Source: Pseudarthrobacter sp. (GTDB lineage Bacteria; Actinomycetota; Actinomycetes; Actinomycetales; Micrococcaceae). From it: 64,000 nt of DNA. Under the pieces are notes generated by a model that saw only the letters and a list, made by a program, of their open reading frames with translations, was not told where the DNA came from and did not search any database. The stretch lies in the NCBI GenBank assembly GCA_031178005.1, contig JAPSJV010000002.1:1-64000 (forward strand), given 5' to 3'. The translations under genes were made by a program, and so were the position numbers. Shown here one piece after another: positions 1-8,624 of this stretch (positions are counted from its first letter, which is position 1; each line of letters begins with the position of its first letter).

Positions 1-456
1 ACCGGAACCACCGGCACCGGCGGCGACGGCGGCCTCGTTGGTGACATCGTCGCCGACGTCACTGCAGTCGTACCCGTCAACGTCGGCGGCAACGCCATCT
101 CCGTCATCGGCGACTCCTCATCAACCGGCTCAGACTCCTCAGCCACCGGAACCACCACCGGAACCACCGGCACCGGCGGCGACGGCGGCCTCGTTGGTGA
201 CATCGTCGCCGACGTCACTGCAGTCGTACCCGTCAACGTCGGCGGCAACGCCATCTCCGTCATCGGCGACTCCTCGACAACCGGCTCAGACTCCTCAGCC
301 ACCGGAACCACCACCGGCAACACCCGCACCGGAGGCAACGACGGCGGAGGGCTGGTCGGTGACATTGGCATCGACCTGGATGTACTTGCACCGATCAATG
401 TTGGATGCAACGCCATTTCGGTCATCGGCGACAGCTCGACCAAGAACTGTGGTTCG
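1..456 (+). repeat. 156-bp tandem repeats encoding chaplin-like units
   Basis: Units begin at bases 1, 157 and 313, a period of exactly 156 bp (52 codons). The first two are almost identical at the DNA level, differing near TCATCAACC versus TCGACAACC; the third is diverged and cut short. Such identity suggests recent duplication and allows copy-number change by recombination. More copies may lie upstream of the window. Confidence 0.85.
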
Positions 457-840
457 TCCGCAGTGGTCCCGCCAAACCCGACAGACCCGACCGACCCAGT
501 GGACCCAGTGGACCCAGTGGACCCAGTCGATCCGACTGACCCAGTCGATCCAGTCGATCCAGTCGATCCGACTGACCCAGTCGACCCAGTGGACCCGACC
601 GACCCCGTAGTTCCGGGTTCCAATGGCGGTAGCGGCGGAACAACGGGACCCACGGTTGTGGTGGCGGCAGGTGGCGTCACGCCGATTGCCGGTACCAACG
701 CACCCGCGGCCGGCTCGGCAACAGGCGGCAGTCTGGCACAGACCGGCTTCGATGCATCGATGCTGCTGCTGTTGGCAGGCTTGCTGATGGGAAGTGGTAT
801 CGCCTTGGTTTCACGTCGGAACCGTACAGCGCGCGCCTAG
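1..840 (+). CDS. Chaplin-like repeat surface protein with LAxTG sortase signal (5' partial)
   Basis: The last 279 codons of a surface protein; its start lies before the window. Three tandem 52-residue units each end in a chaplin-like core (VPVNVGGNAISVIGDSS). Only the third unit keeps a Cys pair (NVGCNAISVIG followed by KNC), as in true chaplins; the first two have Gly instead. Then comes a PTDP/PVDP tripeptide stalk, a Gly/Ala-rich linker, and a C-terminal signal with LAQTG (bases 733-747), a hydrophobic segment and RRNR. LAxTG is typical of class E sortases in actinobacteria, so wall anchoring is inferred. Chaplins are amyloid-forming surface proteins known from Streptomyces. The role here is probably surface coating or adhesion. 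The assignment rests on motif recognition. Confidence 0.75.
   Translation, partial: TGTTGTGGDGGLVGDIVADVTAVVPVNVGGNAISVIGDSSSTGSDSSATGTTTGTTGTGGDGGLVGDIVADVTAVVPVNVGGNAISVIGDSSTTGSDSSATGTTTGNTRTGGNDGGGLVGDIGIDLDVLAPINVGCNAISVIGDSSTKNCGSSAVVPPNPTDPTDPVDPVDPVDPVDPTDPVDPVDPVDPTDPVDPVDPTDPVVPGSNGGSGGTTGPTVVVAAGGVTPIAGTNAPAAGSATGGSLAQTGFDASMLLLLAGLLMGSGIALVSRRNRTARA
478..609 (+). repeat. Nine-base TDP/VDP codon repeats (Pro-Asp stalk)
   Basis: A run of nine-base units encodes alternating Thr-Asp-Pro and Val-Asp-Pro tripeptides. It lies between the chaplin-like region and the sortase signal. This is a typical extended wall-spanning stalk and is prone to slippage in length. Confidence 0.85.
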
Positions 841-860
841 GTAACCCCTGCTAAAGAGGC

Positions 861-892
861 GTTGGCCGGAGTCCCCGCGGACTCCGGCCAAC
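861..892. terminator. Bidirectional GC-rich hairpin terminator
   Basis: Perfect 14-bp arms (GTTGGCCGGAGTCC and its complement) flank a CCGC loop, 21 bases after the surface-protein stop and 44 bases before the end of the converging lipoprotein gene. There is no strong T-run, as is common in GC-rich actinobacteria. Confidence 0.7.
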
Positions 893-935
893 CGTCCTGC
901 CCACACCGAGCCGGGCGCCACTGCTGCAACCAGCG

Positions 936-1787
936 CTACCCGGTGGTGGCTACGGAACCTGTGGGTGACGGGCTCATCTCCGTTTCCGTCTCAGTCATTG
1001 TGGGTGAGGCGGTTTCCAAGGGTGACTCAGTGCTGCCTGTACCAGAGGTCGAGGTGGACGTGGGGCTGGAAGTGGCGGTGCCGTCGTCGTCGGCCTTCTC
1101 CAGGACCTCGTTGACCAGGTCCTCCAGCTCCTTTTGGTCCGCATCGCCCAGGTCGGCGCCGCTCTTGGTGGCCACCACAAGGAGCCGGCCTTCCGCGCCG
1201 GACACCTGCATGAGCATCTGGTGTTCCGCTCCCGTACGCGTACTTACCGTGCCAAATGTTTCCTCCGCGTCGGTGTCCGCCTGGACTTCTTCGGTTGTTA
1301 CTTCATACGTCTGGCCCAGCACCTCAACCGTGAAGGTGGAGCACTGGTCCAGCTTTCCGCTCACGTCCCGGAGGAGTTCAACGGCGTCGGGGCCTTCACT
1401 GCCGGATTGCGCGGACAGCGTGCGCGGTTGGTCGCTTTCCGAAACGGCCACGGCAACTTCACCGTTCTCCACAGTGTCCTGCAGCCCGGCCGTCGCAATC
1501 TCCTTGCACTCTTCCGGATCCACGGTTGCGTTGCTCATCAGGATGTTGGCAACATTCTGGCCCTGGTCCACCTGGTCCTTGGAATAGAGCCTGAGTTCGT
1601 TGCCGTCCGCGTCCTTCATGCCGGAGATGAGGTCGCGGAGCTCGTCCTCGGTGTAGACCTTTTCATCAATGGCTTCCGGTGCCGTTTCCGTGGGGCTCGC
1701 CGTGGAGCCGCCACCACCTCCACCGGTGCACCCGGCCAAGGTCATTGCCGCTGCAGCCGCCACTCCCAGAGCGGATATTTTGCGCAT
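936..1787 (-). CDS. Secreted lipoprotein of unknown function
   Basis: About 283 residues. The N-terminus is a lipoprotein signal (MRKISALGVAAAAAM...) with lipobox LAGC, then a Gly/Ser/Thr linker. The mature part has two cysteines (PEEC and LDQC) that could form a disulfide, and ends in a Ser/Thr/Pro-rich low-complexity tail. The start at 1787 is preferred over the in-frame ATG at 1796 because AAGGG sits nine bases before it; the upstream ATG has no spacing. The compact domain with paired Cys vaguely recalls PknH-type extracellular sensor domains, but I cannot assign it. Probably membrane-anchored on the outer face. Confidence 0.7.
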   Translation of the reverse strand: MRKISALGVAAAAAMTLAGCTGGGGGGSTASPTETAPEAIDEKVYTEDELRDLISGMKDADGNELRLYSKDQVDQGQNVANILMSNATVDPEECKEIATAGLQDTVENGEVAVAVSESDQPRTLSAQSGSEGPDAVELLRDVSGKLDQCSTFTVEVLGQTYEVTTEEVQADTDAEETFGTVSTRTGAEHQMLMQVSGAEGRLLVVATKSGADLGDADQKELEDLVNEVLEKADDDGTATSSPTSTSTSGTGSTESPLETASPTMTETETEMSPSPTGSVATTG

Positions 1788-1917
1788 GAGGATCATCCCT
1801 TCACAATTTAGGAAGCATGCTTAGTGTTTCAAGCTTAAGACCGCCCCGAAGGGCGCGGAATACCCTTCGCATAACCATTGGGAAACGCTTAAATCCAATC
1901 GGTGTAGTATAGGGTAG

Positions 1918-2835
1918 GTGAGCCATTTGCCTTCCAGAAATCAGCCCGTCTCCCTGGATGCAGTCAGGGCGGTGCTGCTTGGGCTGTTCGCGGCCGTGCT
2001 GGGCCTTGCCCCATGGCTGACCACCGGTGCGCAACTGCCGCTGCAGAATCTCTGGGCCACCGAGACCATGCCCGACCAGATGCCGTTTTCGCTGCTGCCG
2101 CTGAGCCAGTACAAGCTCACAACCCTGGTGGGCCTGCTCACTGTCGGCGGGGCCGTTGCCGGCTTCGCGGTGCGGCTTTGGGCGCCGGTACGACGGCGGC
2201 TGGCCACCTGGTGCGCGGCCGCGGGAGTTTTGGCGGTGCAGGCCACAGCCGTGGTGCAGTCGTTCTCCACTGTGGACTCCGGGCTCGCCGGCGGGACCGA
2301 ATCCCGCATCTACCTGGTGGGGCTTCTGGCCGGGGTTATCGCTTCCGTTGCCGCGGGCCTGGTTGCTCTGCTGCTTTTTGCTTCCAAGTCACCAACCCGC
2401 GTGGCACTTGGCGTCGGGCTGATGGCTGTGCCGCTCGTGGCCTGGGCAGCCGACTGGCTTTTCAACATCGCGGGTGCAGCCAACGTCCCTCCGGCAGTTC
2501 CGCTGGCGGTCCGCTGGCTGCCGGCCATACTGGTGGGCGCTGCGCTGGCGTGGTGCAGCTTCCGCCCGTTCAGCCGGCTCTGGGTATGGGCCGTGAACCT
2601 GCTGTTGCTGTGGCTGATTCCCGCCCTGTTCATCTCGGTGCAATACGTCTTCGGCACCCGCGTCCATTTGGGCGACGCCAAGGAAATGCTGGCGATGGGC
2701 CGCGATATCCTGCAGGCAACCCTAGGTCCCGACGGCGGCGCCGCACCGCTGGTCCTGCTGGCCCTGGCGCTTGGGCTGGCAGGTGCGGGCGCCGTGGTGG
2801 CGATGCGTCGCCGTCGGACCGCTGAAGACGCCTAG
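1918..2835 (+). CDS. Polytopic membrane protein of unknown function
   Basis: 305 residues with about seven hydrophobic segments separated by short basic loops, ending in RRRRTAEDA. No catalytic motif is visible and I do not recognise the family. The GTG start at 1918 follows TAGTAT (1905-1910) by seven bases, so the transcript could be leaderless; AGGG at 1911-1914 would otherwise be a very close ribosome site. It is divergent from the lipoprotein gene upstream and converges on the YqeY gene. Confidence 0.65.
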   Translation: MSHLPSRNQPVSLDAVRAVLLGLFAAVLGLAPWLTTGAQLPLQNLWATETMPDQMPFSLLPLSQYKLTTLVGLLTVGGAVAGFAVRLWAPVRRRLATWCAAAGVLAVQATAVVQSFSTVDSGLAGGTESRIYLVGLLAGVIASVAAGLVALLLFASKSPTRVALGVGLMAVPLVAWAADWLFNIAGAANVPPAVPLAVRWLPAILVGAALAWCSFRPFSRLWVWAVNLLLLWLIPALFISVQYVFGTRVHLGDAKEMLAMGRDILQATLGPDGGAAPLVLLALALGLAGAGAVVAMRRRRTAEDA

Positions 2836-2840
2836 CGGAA

Positions 2841-3302
2841 CTACCCCAGCCGGCTGCGGACTATCTCGCTGACCGTCTTGCCATCGAACCTGCCGGCAAC
2901 CTTCGCCGTGACCGGCTTCATGACCGCGCCGATCGAGCGCATGGACAGCTCCTGGCCCTCTGCCTGCAACGCCGCAATCTCGACGTCGACGATTGCTTCC
3001 ACTTCATCGCGGGTGAGCGCCTTCGGCAGGTAGTCCTCGATGATCTCCGCCTCTGCGATCTCGGCAGCGGCCCGGTCCGGCTCCCCGGCTTCCGTGTAGA
3101 TCCGTGCGGTATCGCGCCGCTTGGCGGCTTCCTTCTGCAGGAGCGATGTGACCTGCGCGTCGTCGAGCTCAACAGGCGTTTTCCCGGACTTTTCCCGGGT
3201 AGTGATCTCGCCCAGCACGTTCCGCACCGTGGTCAGGGCCGTCTTGTTGCCAGCCTTCATGTGGGCGACAACGTCTGTCTTCAGCCGTTCTTTGAGGCTC
3301 AT
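2841..3302 (-). CDS. GatB/YqeY domain protein
   Basis: 153 residues matching the YqeY family along its whole length: MSLKERLKTDVVAHMKAGNK, then LRDTARIYTEAGEPD-like helices and the C-terminal GRFDGKTVSEIV segment. The fold resembles the tRNA-binding tail of GatB and is thought to have a tRNA or amidotransferase-related role, but the function is not proven. The start at 3302 has AAGGA nine bases upstream. A longer reading from 3338 would add an unlikely N-terminal tail. Confidence 0.9.
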   Translation of the reverse strand: MSLKERLKTDVVAHMKAGNKTALTTVRNVLGEITTREKSGKTPVELDDAQVTSLLQKEAAKRRDTARIYTEAGEPDRAAAEIAEAEIIEDYLPKALTRDEVEAIVDVEIAALQAEGQELSMRSIGAVMKPVTAKVAGRFDGKTVSEIVRSRLG

Positions 3303-3395
3303 GGCATCTGTTCCTTTTTGTTGGGTTTCCCTACCCATTGTGCCCGCCCTGGCTGATCGGCAGGCCAGATATGCGCCTGAACAGGACGCCTGCCG

Positions 3396-4724
3396 CTAAC
3401 TTGGCGATCCGGAGGCTATAACGTAGCCCGTCCAGCCACCGTTGCCGATGAGCTTCGAGGGCTGGACGACCCCGTTGGCCACCGGGTAGTAGAACAGGCT
3501 TCCGGCATGGGTCCTTGCGATGAAGCCCAGCGTTCCCGCCCCTGCGAAGCCAGACTCCAAGGAAATCCTGTTCATCATGTTCCAGCCCACATCCACTACG
3601 GGCCGCCCCTCGTTGAGGATGGTTCCTGTGCCGTTGGTCCGGTAGAGCAGCAGTTCGCCGGCCGGATTCCGGACGATGAGGTCCATGTTTCCGTCGCGGT
3701 TCCAGTCTGCCGCGGTGATCTCGCCCATGGGGCTCCAGCCGCCAAAACCGATCTGGATCCTGCCCGCCGCCATGGCTCCGCCGCCGGTGTTGGGATAGTA
3801 GAACAGGTTGCCGTTGACCATGTCGCGGGCAACCACTCCCGGGTACCTGTCAGTTTTCCTCAGCCTGGTGGCGGTGATTTCGTAGTCCTGCCAACCGCCC
3901 GAGCCGATGTTGATCGGAGCGCGGTAGTCGTTTCCTCCGAGGCCTGCGTACATGGTCACGTAGCCATTGGCCCAGCGGGCAACGATGTCCAGTTTCCCAT
4001 CGCTGTTCCAGTCCACCTTGATGATCTGCCGGGCATTCCCCCACCCGGAACCTTCATAAGTCCGTGCCCCCAGCGTGGCATTACCCGGGGCGGCGTAGCC
4101 CCACAGGGTGCCTGATGTATCAATCGCATTAAGGACACCGCTGACGGCCGGTGGCTGCGGAACCGCCGTCCCCGCGTAGGCAGCAAGGTTGGTGACCACG
4201 ATGTGCAGGCCGGCATACGGGCCGCTGGTTGGCACGGCGTAGCCGAGTCCGCCGTCGGTACCGCGCGGATCCAGCATCGCAGCCCGGTGCCCGGCCGAAC
4301 TCATCCACCAGTCGACGATCTGTTTAGGAGTTGAGTTGATTCCGATGTTTTCGCGGTACCAGGTGGCGCCCGGGGGGATGAGGGAACCGCCGGCGTCGGG
4401 GCGGTGGATGTTTGCCCAGTTGAAGTTGGGGTCCTTCATGGCAACGCCAAGGTGTGCGGCCCAACTCTGGGAAACATCGGCGATGCGCTGGTTCCAGGCC
4501 AAGGTGCGGGACCCCACCTTGGCCCGTTCGGCGTTCATCAAGTCGAACGTCTGCCGGGCGAAGGAATCCGAGTAGCTGGACATCGGAACGGCGTTGGGCA
4601 GCGGGCTACCGGAAACTACGCCCGGTTGGACCGCACTGGCAGCCGTTCCGGAAATGGACAGCAGCGTGAGCGCTGTCAACGAGAAAGCAAAAGCCCGCAA
4701 CCGAGCGCGGTTCGTCTTATTCAT
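3396..4724 (-). CDS. Secreted CAP/SCP-domain protein with FG-GAP/VCBS-like repeats
   Basis: About 442 residues. A Sec signal (MNKTNRARLRAFAFSLTALT...) ends near ASAVQP. Residues about 50-185 form a CAP domain: a DLMNAERAKVG helix, HLGVAMKDPNFNW, WYRENIGIN and the signature WWMSSAGHRAAMLDP. The C-terminal half holds three or four VCBS/FG-GAP-like blades with DWNSDGKLDIV and DWNRDGNMDLI calcium-binding loops. This layout is common in secreted Arthrobacter proteins; a cell-wall or carbohydrate-related role is inferred. The start at 4724 gives a clean signal peptide; no strong ribosome site is visible. Confidence 0.85.
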   Translation of the reverse strand: MNKTNRARLRAFAFSLTALTLLSISGTAASAVQPGVVSGSPLPNAVPMSSYSDSFARQTFDLMNAERAKVGSRTLAWNQRIADVSQSWAAHLGVAMKDPNFNWANIHRPDAGGSLIPPGATWYRENIGINSTPKQIVDWWMSSAGHRAAMLDPRGTDGGLGYAVPTSGPYAGLHIVVTNLAAYAGTAVPQPPAVSGVLNAIDTSGTLWGYAAPGNATLGARTYEGSGWGNARQIIKVDWNSDGKLDIVARWANGYVTMYAGLGGNDYRAPINIGSGGWQDYEITATRLRKTDRYPGVVARDMVNGNLFYYPNTGGGAMAAGRIQIGFGGWSPMGEITAADWNRDGNMDLIVRNPAGELLLYRTNGTGTILNEGRPVVDVGWNMMNRISLESGFAGAGTLGFIARTHAGSLFYYPVANGVVQPSKLIGNGGWTGYVIASGSPS

Positions 4725-4867
4725 AGATTGTGGTTGCCATTCAGTACGGGGCGTCAGGCAACCATTTCGGCACACTGACTGCGAATCCATTGCGCCATCA
4801 ATTGCGCCTCCACCTTATCCCGGCGCAGGCGTCCCCCGGCAAGAGCACTTGTGGAATAATCCGATCA

Positions 4868-4881
4868 ATGGTCCTCACCGG
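4868..4881. promoter_or_regulatory. Weak dre-like site before the GntR regulator
   Basis: ATGGT and ACCGG flank a four-base spacer, the same spacing as the DasR consensus (CTGGT-N4-ACCAG), with one change in each arm. It lies 29 bases before the regulator start, so autoregulation is possible. Low confidence compared with the better site at 6500. Confidence 0.35.
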
Positions 4882-4909
4882 ATCGATCCATAAATCAGAG
4901 GAGCTTGAA

Positions 4910-5662
4910 TTGCCAGCCACCCAGAGTAGTGCGGGGAAAGATGCCGGCATGTTCATCAGCAACTCCCAGATTCCCAAGCATGAGCAGCTTCGCTTGATCA
5001 TCCTCAAGCTGGCCAAGGAAGAACTGGAGCCTGGAGCCCGGCTGCCCAGCGAGCGCACTCTGATGGACTCCTATGGCGTCAGCCGCATAACTGTACGGGC
5101 TGCAATCGGACGGTTGGTCAACGAGGGCCACCTGGTAAGGGTTCCCGCCAAAGGCACTTTTGTGGCGGACTCCCCCGTCCAGTCCACCCTGCACTTGGCC
5201 TCCTTCACGCAGGAGATGGAGACCATGGGACACGTGCCCAGCACGGTGGTGCTGCAGGCAGAAATGGCGGAAGCCCCGGATCCGATCGCCGAGGCCCTTG
5301 GCCTGGCCACACAGTCCGAGGCCATCCACCTGCGCCGCCTTCGCCTGGCCGACGGCCGTCCAGTGAGCCTTGATGACGCCTGGTACAACCCGGAGTATGC
5401 AGCGGGCCTGCTGGACATTGACCTGACCGGTTCCGTCTATAAGGCGCTGGCCGCCCAGTTTGGCCACCAGATCGACAGGGCGCGCCAAAGCGTCCGCGCG
5501 GAAGGCGCCCCGGCAGTCATCGGAGCCCTGCTCGGCACCGGCACCGGAGCGCCGGTGCTGGTCTTTGACCGGGTGTCCTTCTCGGGCCCCCTGGCCATTG
5601 AGCACTCCCGCTCCTGGTACCGCTCCGACCGCTACTCGCTGAACATGGAAGTCCGGCTTTAG
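4910..5662 (+). CDS. GntR/HutC-family regulator, DasR/NagR-like
   Basis: 250 residues: an N-terminal winged helix (about 20-85, with LPSERTLMDSYGVSRITVRAAI) and a C-terminal UTRA effector domain, the HutC subfamily. Next to a GlcNAc PTS and nagB/nagA it is most likely the DasR/NagR repressor, released by glucosamine- or GlcNAc-phosphates. The start is TTG at 4910, with AGAGGAG six bases upstream; an in-frame ATG at 4730 would add an implausible 60-residue tail. Its stop overlaps the stop of the converging EIIA gene by four bases. A dre-like operator lies in the divergent PTS promoter at 6500. Confidence 0.85.
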   Translation: MPATQSSAGKDAGMFISNSQIPKHEQLRLIILKLAKEELEPGARLPSERTLMDSYGVSRITVRAAIGRLVNEGHLVRVPAKGTFVADSPVQSTLHLASFTQEMETMGHVPSTVVLQAEMAEAPDPIAEALGLATQSEAIHLRRLRLADGRPVSLDDAWYNPEYAAGLLDIDLTGSVYKALAAQFGHQIDRARQSVRAEGAPAVIGALLGTGTGAPVLVFDRVSFSGPLAIEHSRSWYRSDRYSLNMEVRL

Positions 5663-6117
5663 TCCAAGGAGAACAGGGCCGCGCCGGCGGCCACCGTCCC
5701 GGATGCTGTCACCGTTGCGGTGTCCGGTTTGGTATCGAGTACGACGACGGGACTCACCATTGAGTATCCGGCAGCCAGTGCGGCGGCCGGGTCCACGCGC
5801 ATAACCGCTGCGCCGGCGTCGATCGTGTCGCCTTGGGCGATGAGGAGCGTAAAACCCTCACCATTGAGCTTGACGGTGTCGATCCCCACGTGGGTCAGGA
5901 CCCCGCGGCCGGACTCGTCCACCACAACAAAGGCGTGCGGCAGGAGCTTGATGACTTTCCCGGAAACCGGGGACACGACGTCGAACGTTTCGCCGGCGGG
6001 CGGCTCCACGGCTGCGCCGGAGCCCACCATCTGCCCGGCGAAAACCGGATCCGGGACATTTCCCAGGGGAACGACAGTGCCGGCGAGCGGCGCATTGACC
6101 ACGAGTGCAGCCGCCAC
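5659..6117 (-). CDS. PTS sugar transporter EIIA, glucose/GlcNAc type
   Basis: 152 residues of the glucose-family EIIA (crr-like) fold. It has both active-site histidines, His61 (LPHAFVV) and His76 (LTHVGIDTV); His76 is the expected phospho-acceptor that receives phosphate from HPr. A cytosolic subunit passing phosphate to EIIB. It starts with GTG at 6117, whose G is also the last base of the EIIB stop codon (TAGTG), so the two are translationally coupled. Confidence 0.9.
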   Translation of the reverse strand: MAAALVVNAPLAGTVVPLGNVPDPVFAGQMVGSGAAVEPPAGETFDVVSPVSGKVIKLLPHAFVVVDESGRGVLTHVGIDTVKLNGEGFTLLIAQGDTIDAGAAVMRVDPAAALAAGYSMVSPVVVLDTKPDTATVTASGTVAAGAALFSLD

Positions 6118-6347
6118 TAGAGCAGATCCTCCATGTCCTCGGCGAGGTTGTCCGCCTCGGGTCCCACAATGACCTGGACAGCCGTCCCGGCGGACAGCAC
6201 GCCATGGGCTCCAGCAGCCTTCAGTGCCGCTTCGCTTACCAGCGAAGGGTCCTTCACCTCGGTCCGGAGGCGGGTGATGCAGGCCTCCACCTCGATGATG
6301 TTTCCGGCTCCGCCAAGCCCTTCAATGATCTTTTCTGCTTTGGACAT
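6117..6347 (-). CDS. PTS sugar transporter EIIB, glucose/GlcNAc type
   Basis: 76 residues: MSKAEKIIEGLGGAGNI, then the phosphocysteine site at Cys23 (EACITRLR), which accepts phosphate from EIIA and passes it to the sugar bound by EIIC. The start at 6347 has AAAGGGG five bases upstream. It forms a two-gene unit with EIIA, divergent from EIIC. A free-standing EIIB is the usual actinobacterial arrangement, unlike the fused enterobacterial NagE. Confidence 0.9.
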   Translation of the reverse strand: MSKAEKIIEGLGGAGNIIEVEACITRLRTEVKDPSLVSEAALKAAGAHGVLSAGTAVQVIVGPEADNLAEDMEDLL

Positions 6348-6390
6348 GACTGCCCCTTTCTGACGGTGCCCTTGAGGCACATTCCTGACG

Positions 6391-6407
6391 CCGGACCAAC
6401 GGTCCGG
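6391..6407. other. Palindrome in the EIIB leader
   Basis: CCGGACC and GGTCCGG flank AAC, a perfect 7-bp inverted repeat 44 bases upstream of the EIIB start. It may be a hairpin in the leader or part of an operator; nothing further can be said from sequence. Confidence 0.4.
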
Positions 6408-6468
6408 GTGCTGCCAGCCAGGGCTTCCCGCCCCACACCACGCCTGTTCAGGCCGCATTTTTACTGCC

Positions 6469-6515
6469 TTGACAGGGGGCGTGGGATGAATCACACTGAA
6501 CTGGTCATAACCAGA
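6469..6515 (+). promoter_or_regulatory. EIIC promoter with DasR-type dre operator
   Basis: A perfect -35 box TTGACA (6469-6474) and a plausible -10 CACACT (6492-6497) with 17-bp spacing. Just downstream, CTGGT and ACCAG (6501-6505, 6510-6514) flank the spacer CATA, with the arm sequence and spacing of the Streptomyces dre site. The operator would cover the transcription start, fitting repression by the GntR protein at 4910. Because the region is divergent it may also control the EIIB-EIIA unit. Confidence 0.65.
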
Positions 6516-6573
6516 CAGTACCGGTTATGGCCACCAGTCCACAAGCCCCGTCAGATTTCGCAGAGGTGCAGAC

Positions 6574-7836
6574 ATGTCATCACCTGAGACCACCGCTCCA
6601 GCTCCAGCTCTAGCCCCAGAGAAGAAGCCCAACCGGGCGTTCGCCAACCTGCAGCGCCTTGGCCGTTGCCTGATGCTTCCCATCGCGGTTCTTCCCGCCG
6701 CGGGTATCCTCCTGCGCCTCGGCCAGGATGATTTGCTGGGCGCCATCCCCGGGTTCGAAAGCGGGGCCGCCGTCATCTCCGCTGCCGGCAATGCAGTCTT
6801 CACCTGGCTCCCGCTGATCTTCGCGGTGGGCATCGCGATCGGTTGGGCCAAGAAGGCCGACGGCTCCACTGCACTGGCTGCCGTGGTGGGCTACATGGTG
6901 ATCGACGGCGTCTTCCAGGCCATGTCCCCGCTGGTCCTGGCGGGTCAGGTGGACCCGGCCGGCAAGCCGGCCATGATCAATTACGGCGTCCTCGCCGGCA
7001 TTGTGGTGGGCCTGCTGTCCGCCACCTTGTGGCAGCGGTTCTACCGCACCAAGCTGCCGGACTTCCTCGGTTTCTTCAGCGGCAGGCGGCTGGTTCCCAT
7101 CATGACCTCCGTGGCCAGCCTGGTGGCCGGTGTCCTTCTGGCGCTGTTGTACCCGTTCTTCAACGCCGGCCTCTCCGCAGTAGGCGAGGCAGCGGCCGGA
7201 AACGCTGTGGCCGGTGGTGGTGTTTACGGCTTCGCCAACCGCATGCTCATCCCTGCGGGCCTGCACCACATCCTGAACTCCGGCGTCTGGTTCCTGATCG
7301 GCGACTACACGGATGCTTCCGGCCAACTGGTCCGCGGCGACCTCAACCGCTTCTTCGCCGGCGATCCCACTGCGGGCACCTTCATGACAGGCTTCTTCCC
7401 GATCGTATTGTTCGGCCTCCCGGCTGCTGCACTGGCCATCTGGCGCCACGCCAAGCCGACCCAGAAGAAGGTAGTCGGCGGCATCATGCTTTCCACCGCC
7501 CTGACGGCATTCTTCACCGGCATTACCGAACCCCTCGAGTACTCCTTTATGTTCGTGGCCTTCCCGCTGTACATCGTCCACGCGGCACTCACCGGTACAT
7601 CCATGGCCTTGGTCAATGCCCTGGACATCCATCATGGCTTTACCTTCTCCGCGGGACTGATCGACTTCGTCCTGAACTTCGGCAAGGCGGAAAACGCCTG
7701 GCTGCTCATCCCGATCGGCATGGGGTACGCGGTGATCTACTACTTCCTGTTCTCCTTCGTCATCAAGCGTTGGAACCTGCGCACCCCGGGCAGGGAAGAC
7801 GACGAGGTCACCATCGAGACAGAAGCAGCGAAGTAG
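6574..7836 (+). CDS. nagE: PTS transporter EIIC, N-acetylglucosamine/glucose family
   Basis: 420 residues and about ten membrane segments. It begins [24 protein letters not shown], the hallmark of glucose-superfamily EIIC, with the substrate-site ITEPLEY motif and a GLHHILNS segment. It imports and phosphorylates its sugar together with EIIA and EIIB; GlcNAc specificity is inferred from nagB/nagA immediately downstream. The start has GAGG about eight bases upstream. First gene of the nagE-nagB-cutC-nagA unit, nine bases from nagB. Confidence 0.88.
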   Translation: MSSPETTAPAPALAPEKKPNRAFANLQRLGRCLMLPIAVLPAAGILLRLGQDDLLGAIPGFESGAAVISAAGNAVFTWLPLIFAVGIAIGWAKKADGSTALAAVVGYMVIDGVFQAMSPLVLAGQVDPAGKPAMINYGVLAGIVVGLLSATLWQRFYRTKLPDFLGFFSGRRLVPIMTSVASLVAGVLLALLYPFFNAGLSAVGEAAAGNAVAGGGVYGFANRMLIPAGLHHILNSGVWFLIGDYTDASGQLVRGDLNRFFAGDPTAGTFMTGFFPIVLFGLPAAALAIWRHAKPTQKKVVGGIMLSTALTAFFTGITEPLEYSFMFVAFPLYIVHAALTGTSMALVNALDIHHGFTFSAGLIDFVLNFGKAENAWLLIPIGMGYAVIYYFLFSFVIKRWNLRTPGREDDEVTIETEAAK

Positions 7837-7844
7837 GCGCCACC

Positions 7845-8624
7845 ATGGAAATCATCATTCTCCCCACCCCCGCTGATGTAGCCCGCACGGCGGCAGACGC
7901 AATCGAAGACCAGGTCCGCAGCGGCCCGTCCGTAGTAGGCCTTGCCACCGGTTCCACACCCCTGGGCACCTACCAGGAACTGATCGAGCGGCACCGGACC
8001 GGAGGCCTGAGCTTTGCCCAGGCCCAGGCTTTCCTCCTCGACGAGTACGTTGGCCTGCCTACCGACCACCCGCAGTCCTACCACTCGGTCATCCGGGCGG
8101 AATTCACGGACAGCGTGGACTTTGCAGCCGGTGCCGTGCACGGGCTGGACGGCATGGCAGCCAACCCCGCAGCGGAGGCGCTGCGCTATGACGCCAGCAT
8201 CGAAGCGGCGGGCGGCGTTGACATCCAGATCCTGGGCATCGGCACGGACGGGCACATCGGCTTCAACGAGCCCATGTCCTCGCTGGTGTCCCGGACCCGG
8301 ATCAAGACACTGACGCAGCAAACCCGCGTGGACAACGCGCGCTTCTTCGAGACCCCGGAGCAGGTCCCGGACCACGTCCTCACGCAGGGCCTAGGCACCA
8401 TCAGCCAGGCCCGGCACCTGCTGCTGCTCGGACTGGGCGAGGCGAAAGCGGATGCTGTTGCGGCCGCCGTCGAGGGGCCGGTTGCCGCCATCTGCCCGGC
8501 CTCGGCACTCCAGCTGCACCCGCACGTCACCGTCCTGGTTGATGAGGCCGCGGCGTCGAAGCTGCTGCACAAGGAGTACTACCAGTACGCGTTCGACCGG
8601 AAGCCGGCATGGCAGGGGCTGTGA
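7845..8624 (+). CDS. nagB: Glucosamine-6-phosphate deaminase
   Basis: 259 residues. It converts glucosamine-6-phosphate to fructose-6-phosphate and ammonia. Recognised by [13 protein letters not shown], the phosphate loop [20 protein letters not shown] with the catalytic Asp at residue 66, and [13 protein letters not shown] with the catalytic His. Length matches the family (about 260). The start at 7845 follows nagE by eight bases. It overlaps the next gene's start. Confidence 0.95.
   Translation: MEIIILPTPADVARTAADAIEDQVRSGPSVVGLATGSTPLGTYQELIERHRTGGLSFAQAQAFLLDEYVGLPTDHPQSYHSVIRAEFTDSVDFAAGAVHGLDGMAANPAAEALRYDASIEAAGGVDIQILGIGTDGHIGFNEPMSSLVSRTRIKTLTQQTRVDNARFFETPEQVPDHVLTQGLGTISQARHLLLLGLGEAKADAVAAAVEGPVAAICPASALQLHPHVTVLVDEAAASKLLHKEYYQYAFDRKPAWQGL

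Noticed and set aside
38..610. A Pro/Ser/Thr-rich open frame overlapping the surface-protein repeats in another phase
   Set aside because: It only mirrors the repeats of the real frame, which continues unbroken from base 1 to the sortase signal at 840.
6843..7844. A long N-terminal extension of nagB inside nagE
   Set aside because: The upstream residues are an out-of-phase reading of EIIC. NagB starts at MEIIILPTP with the normal family length.
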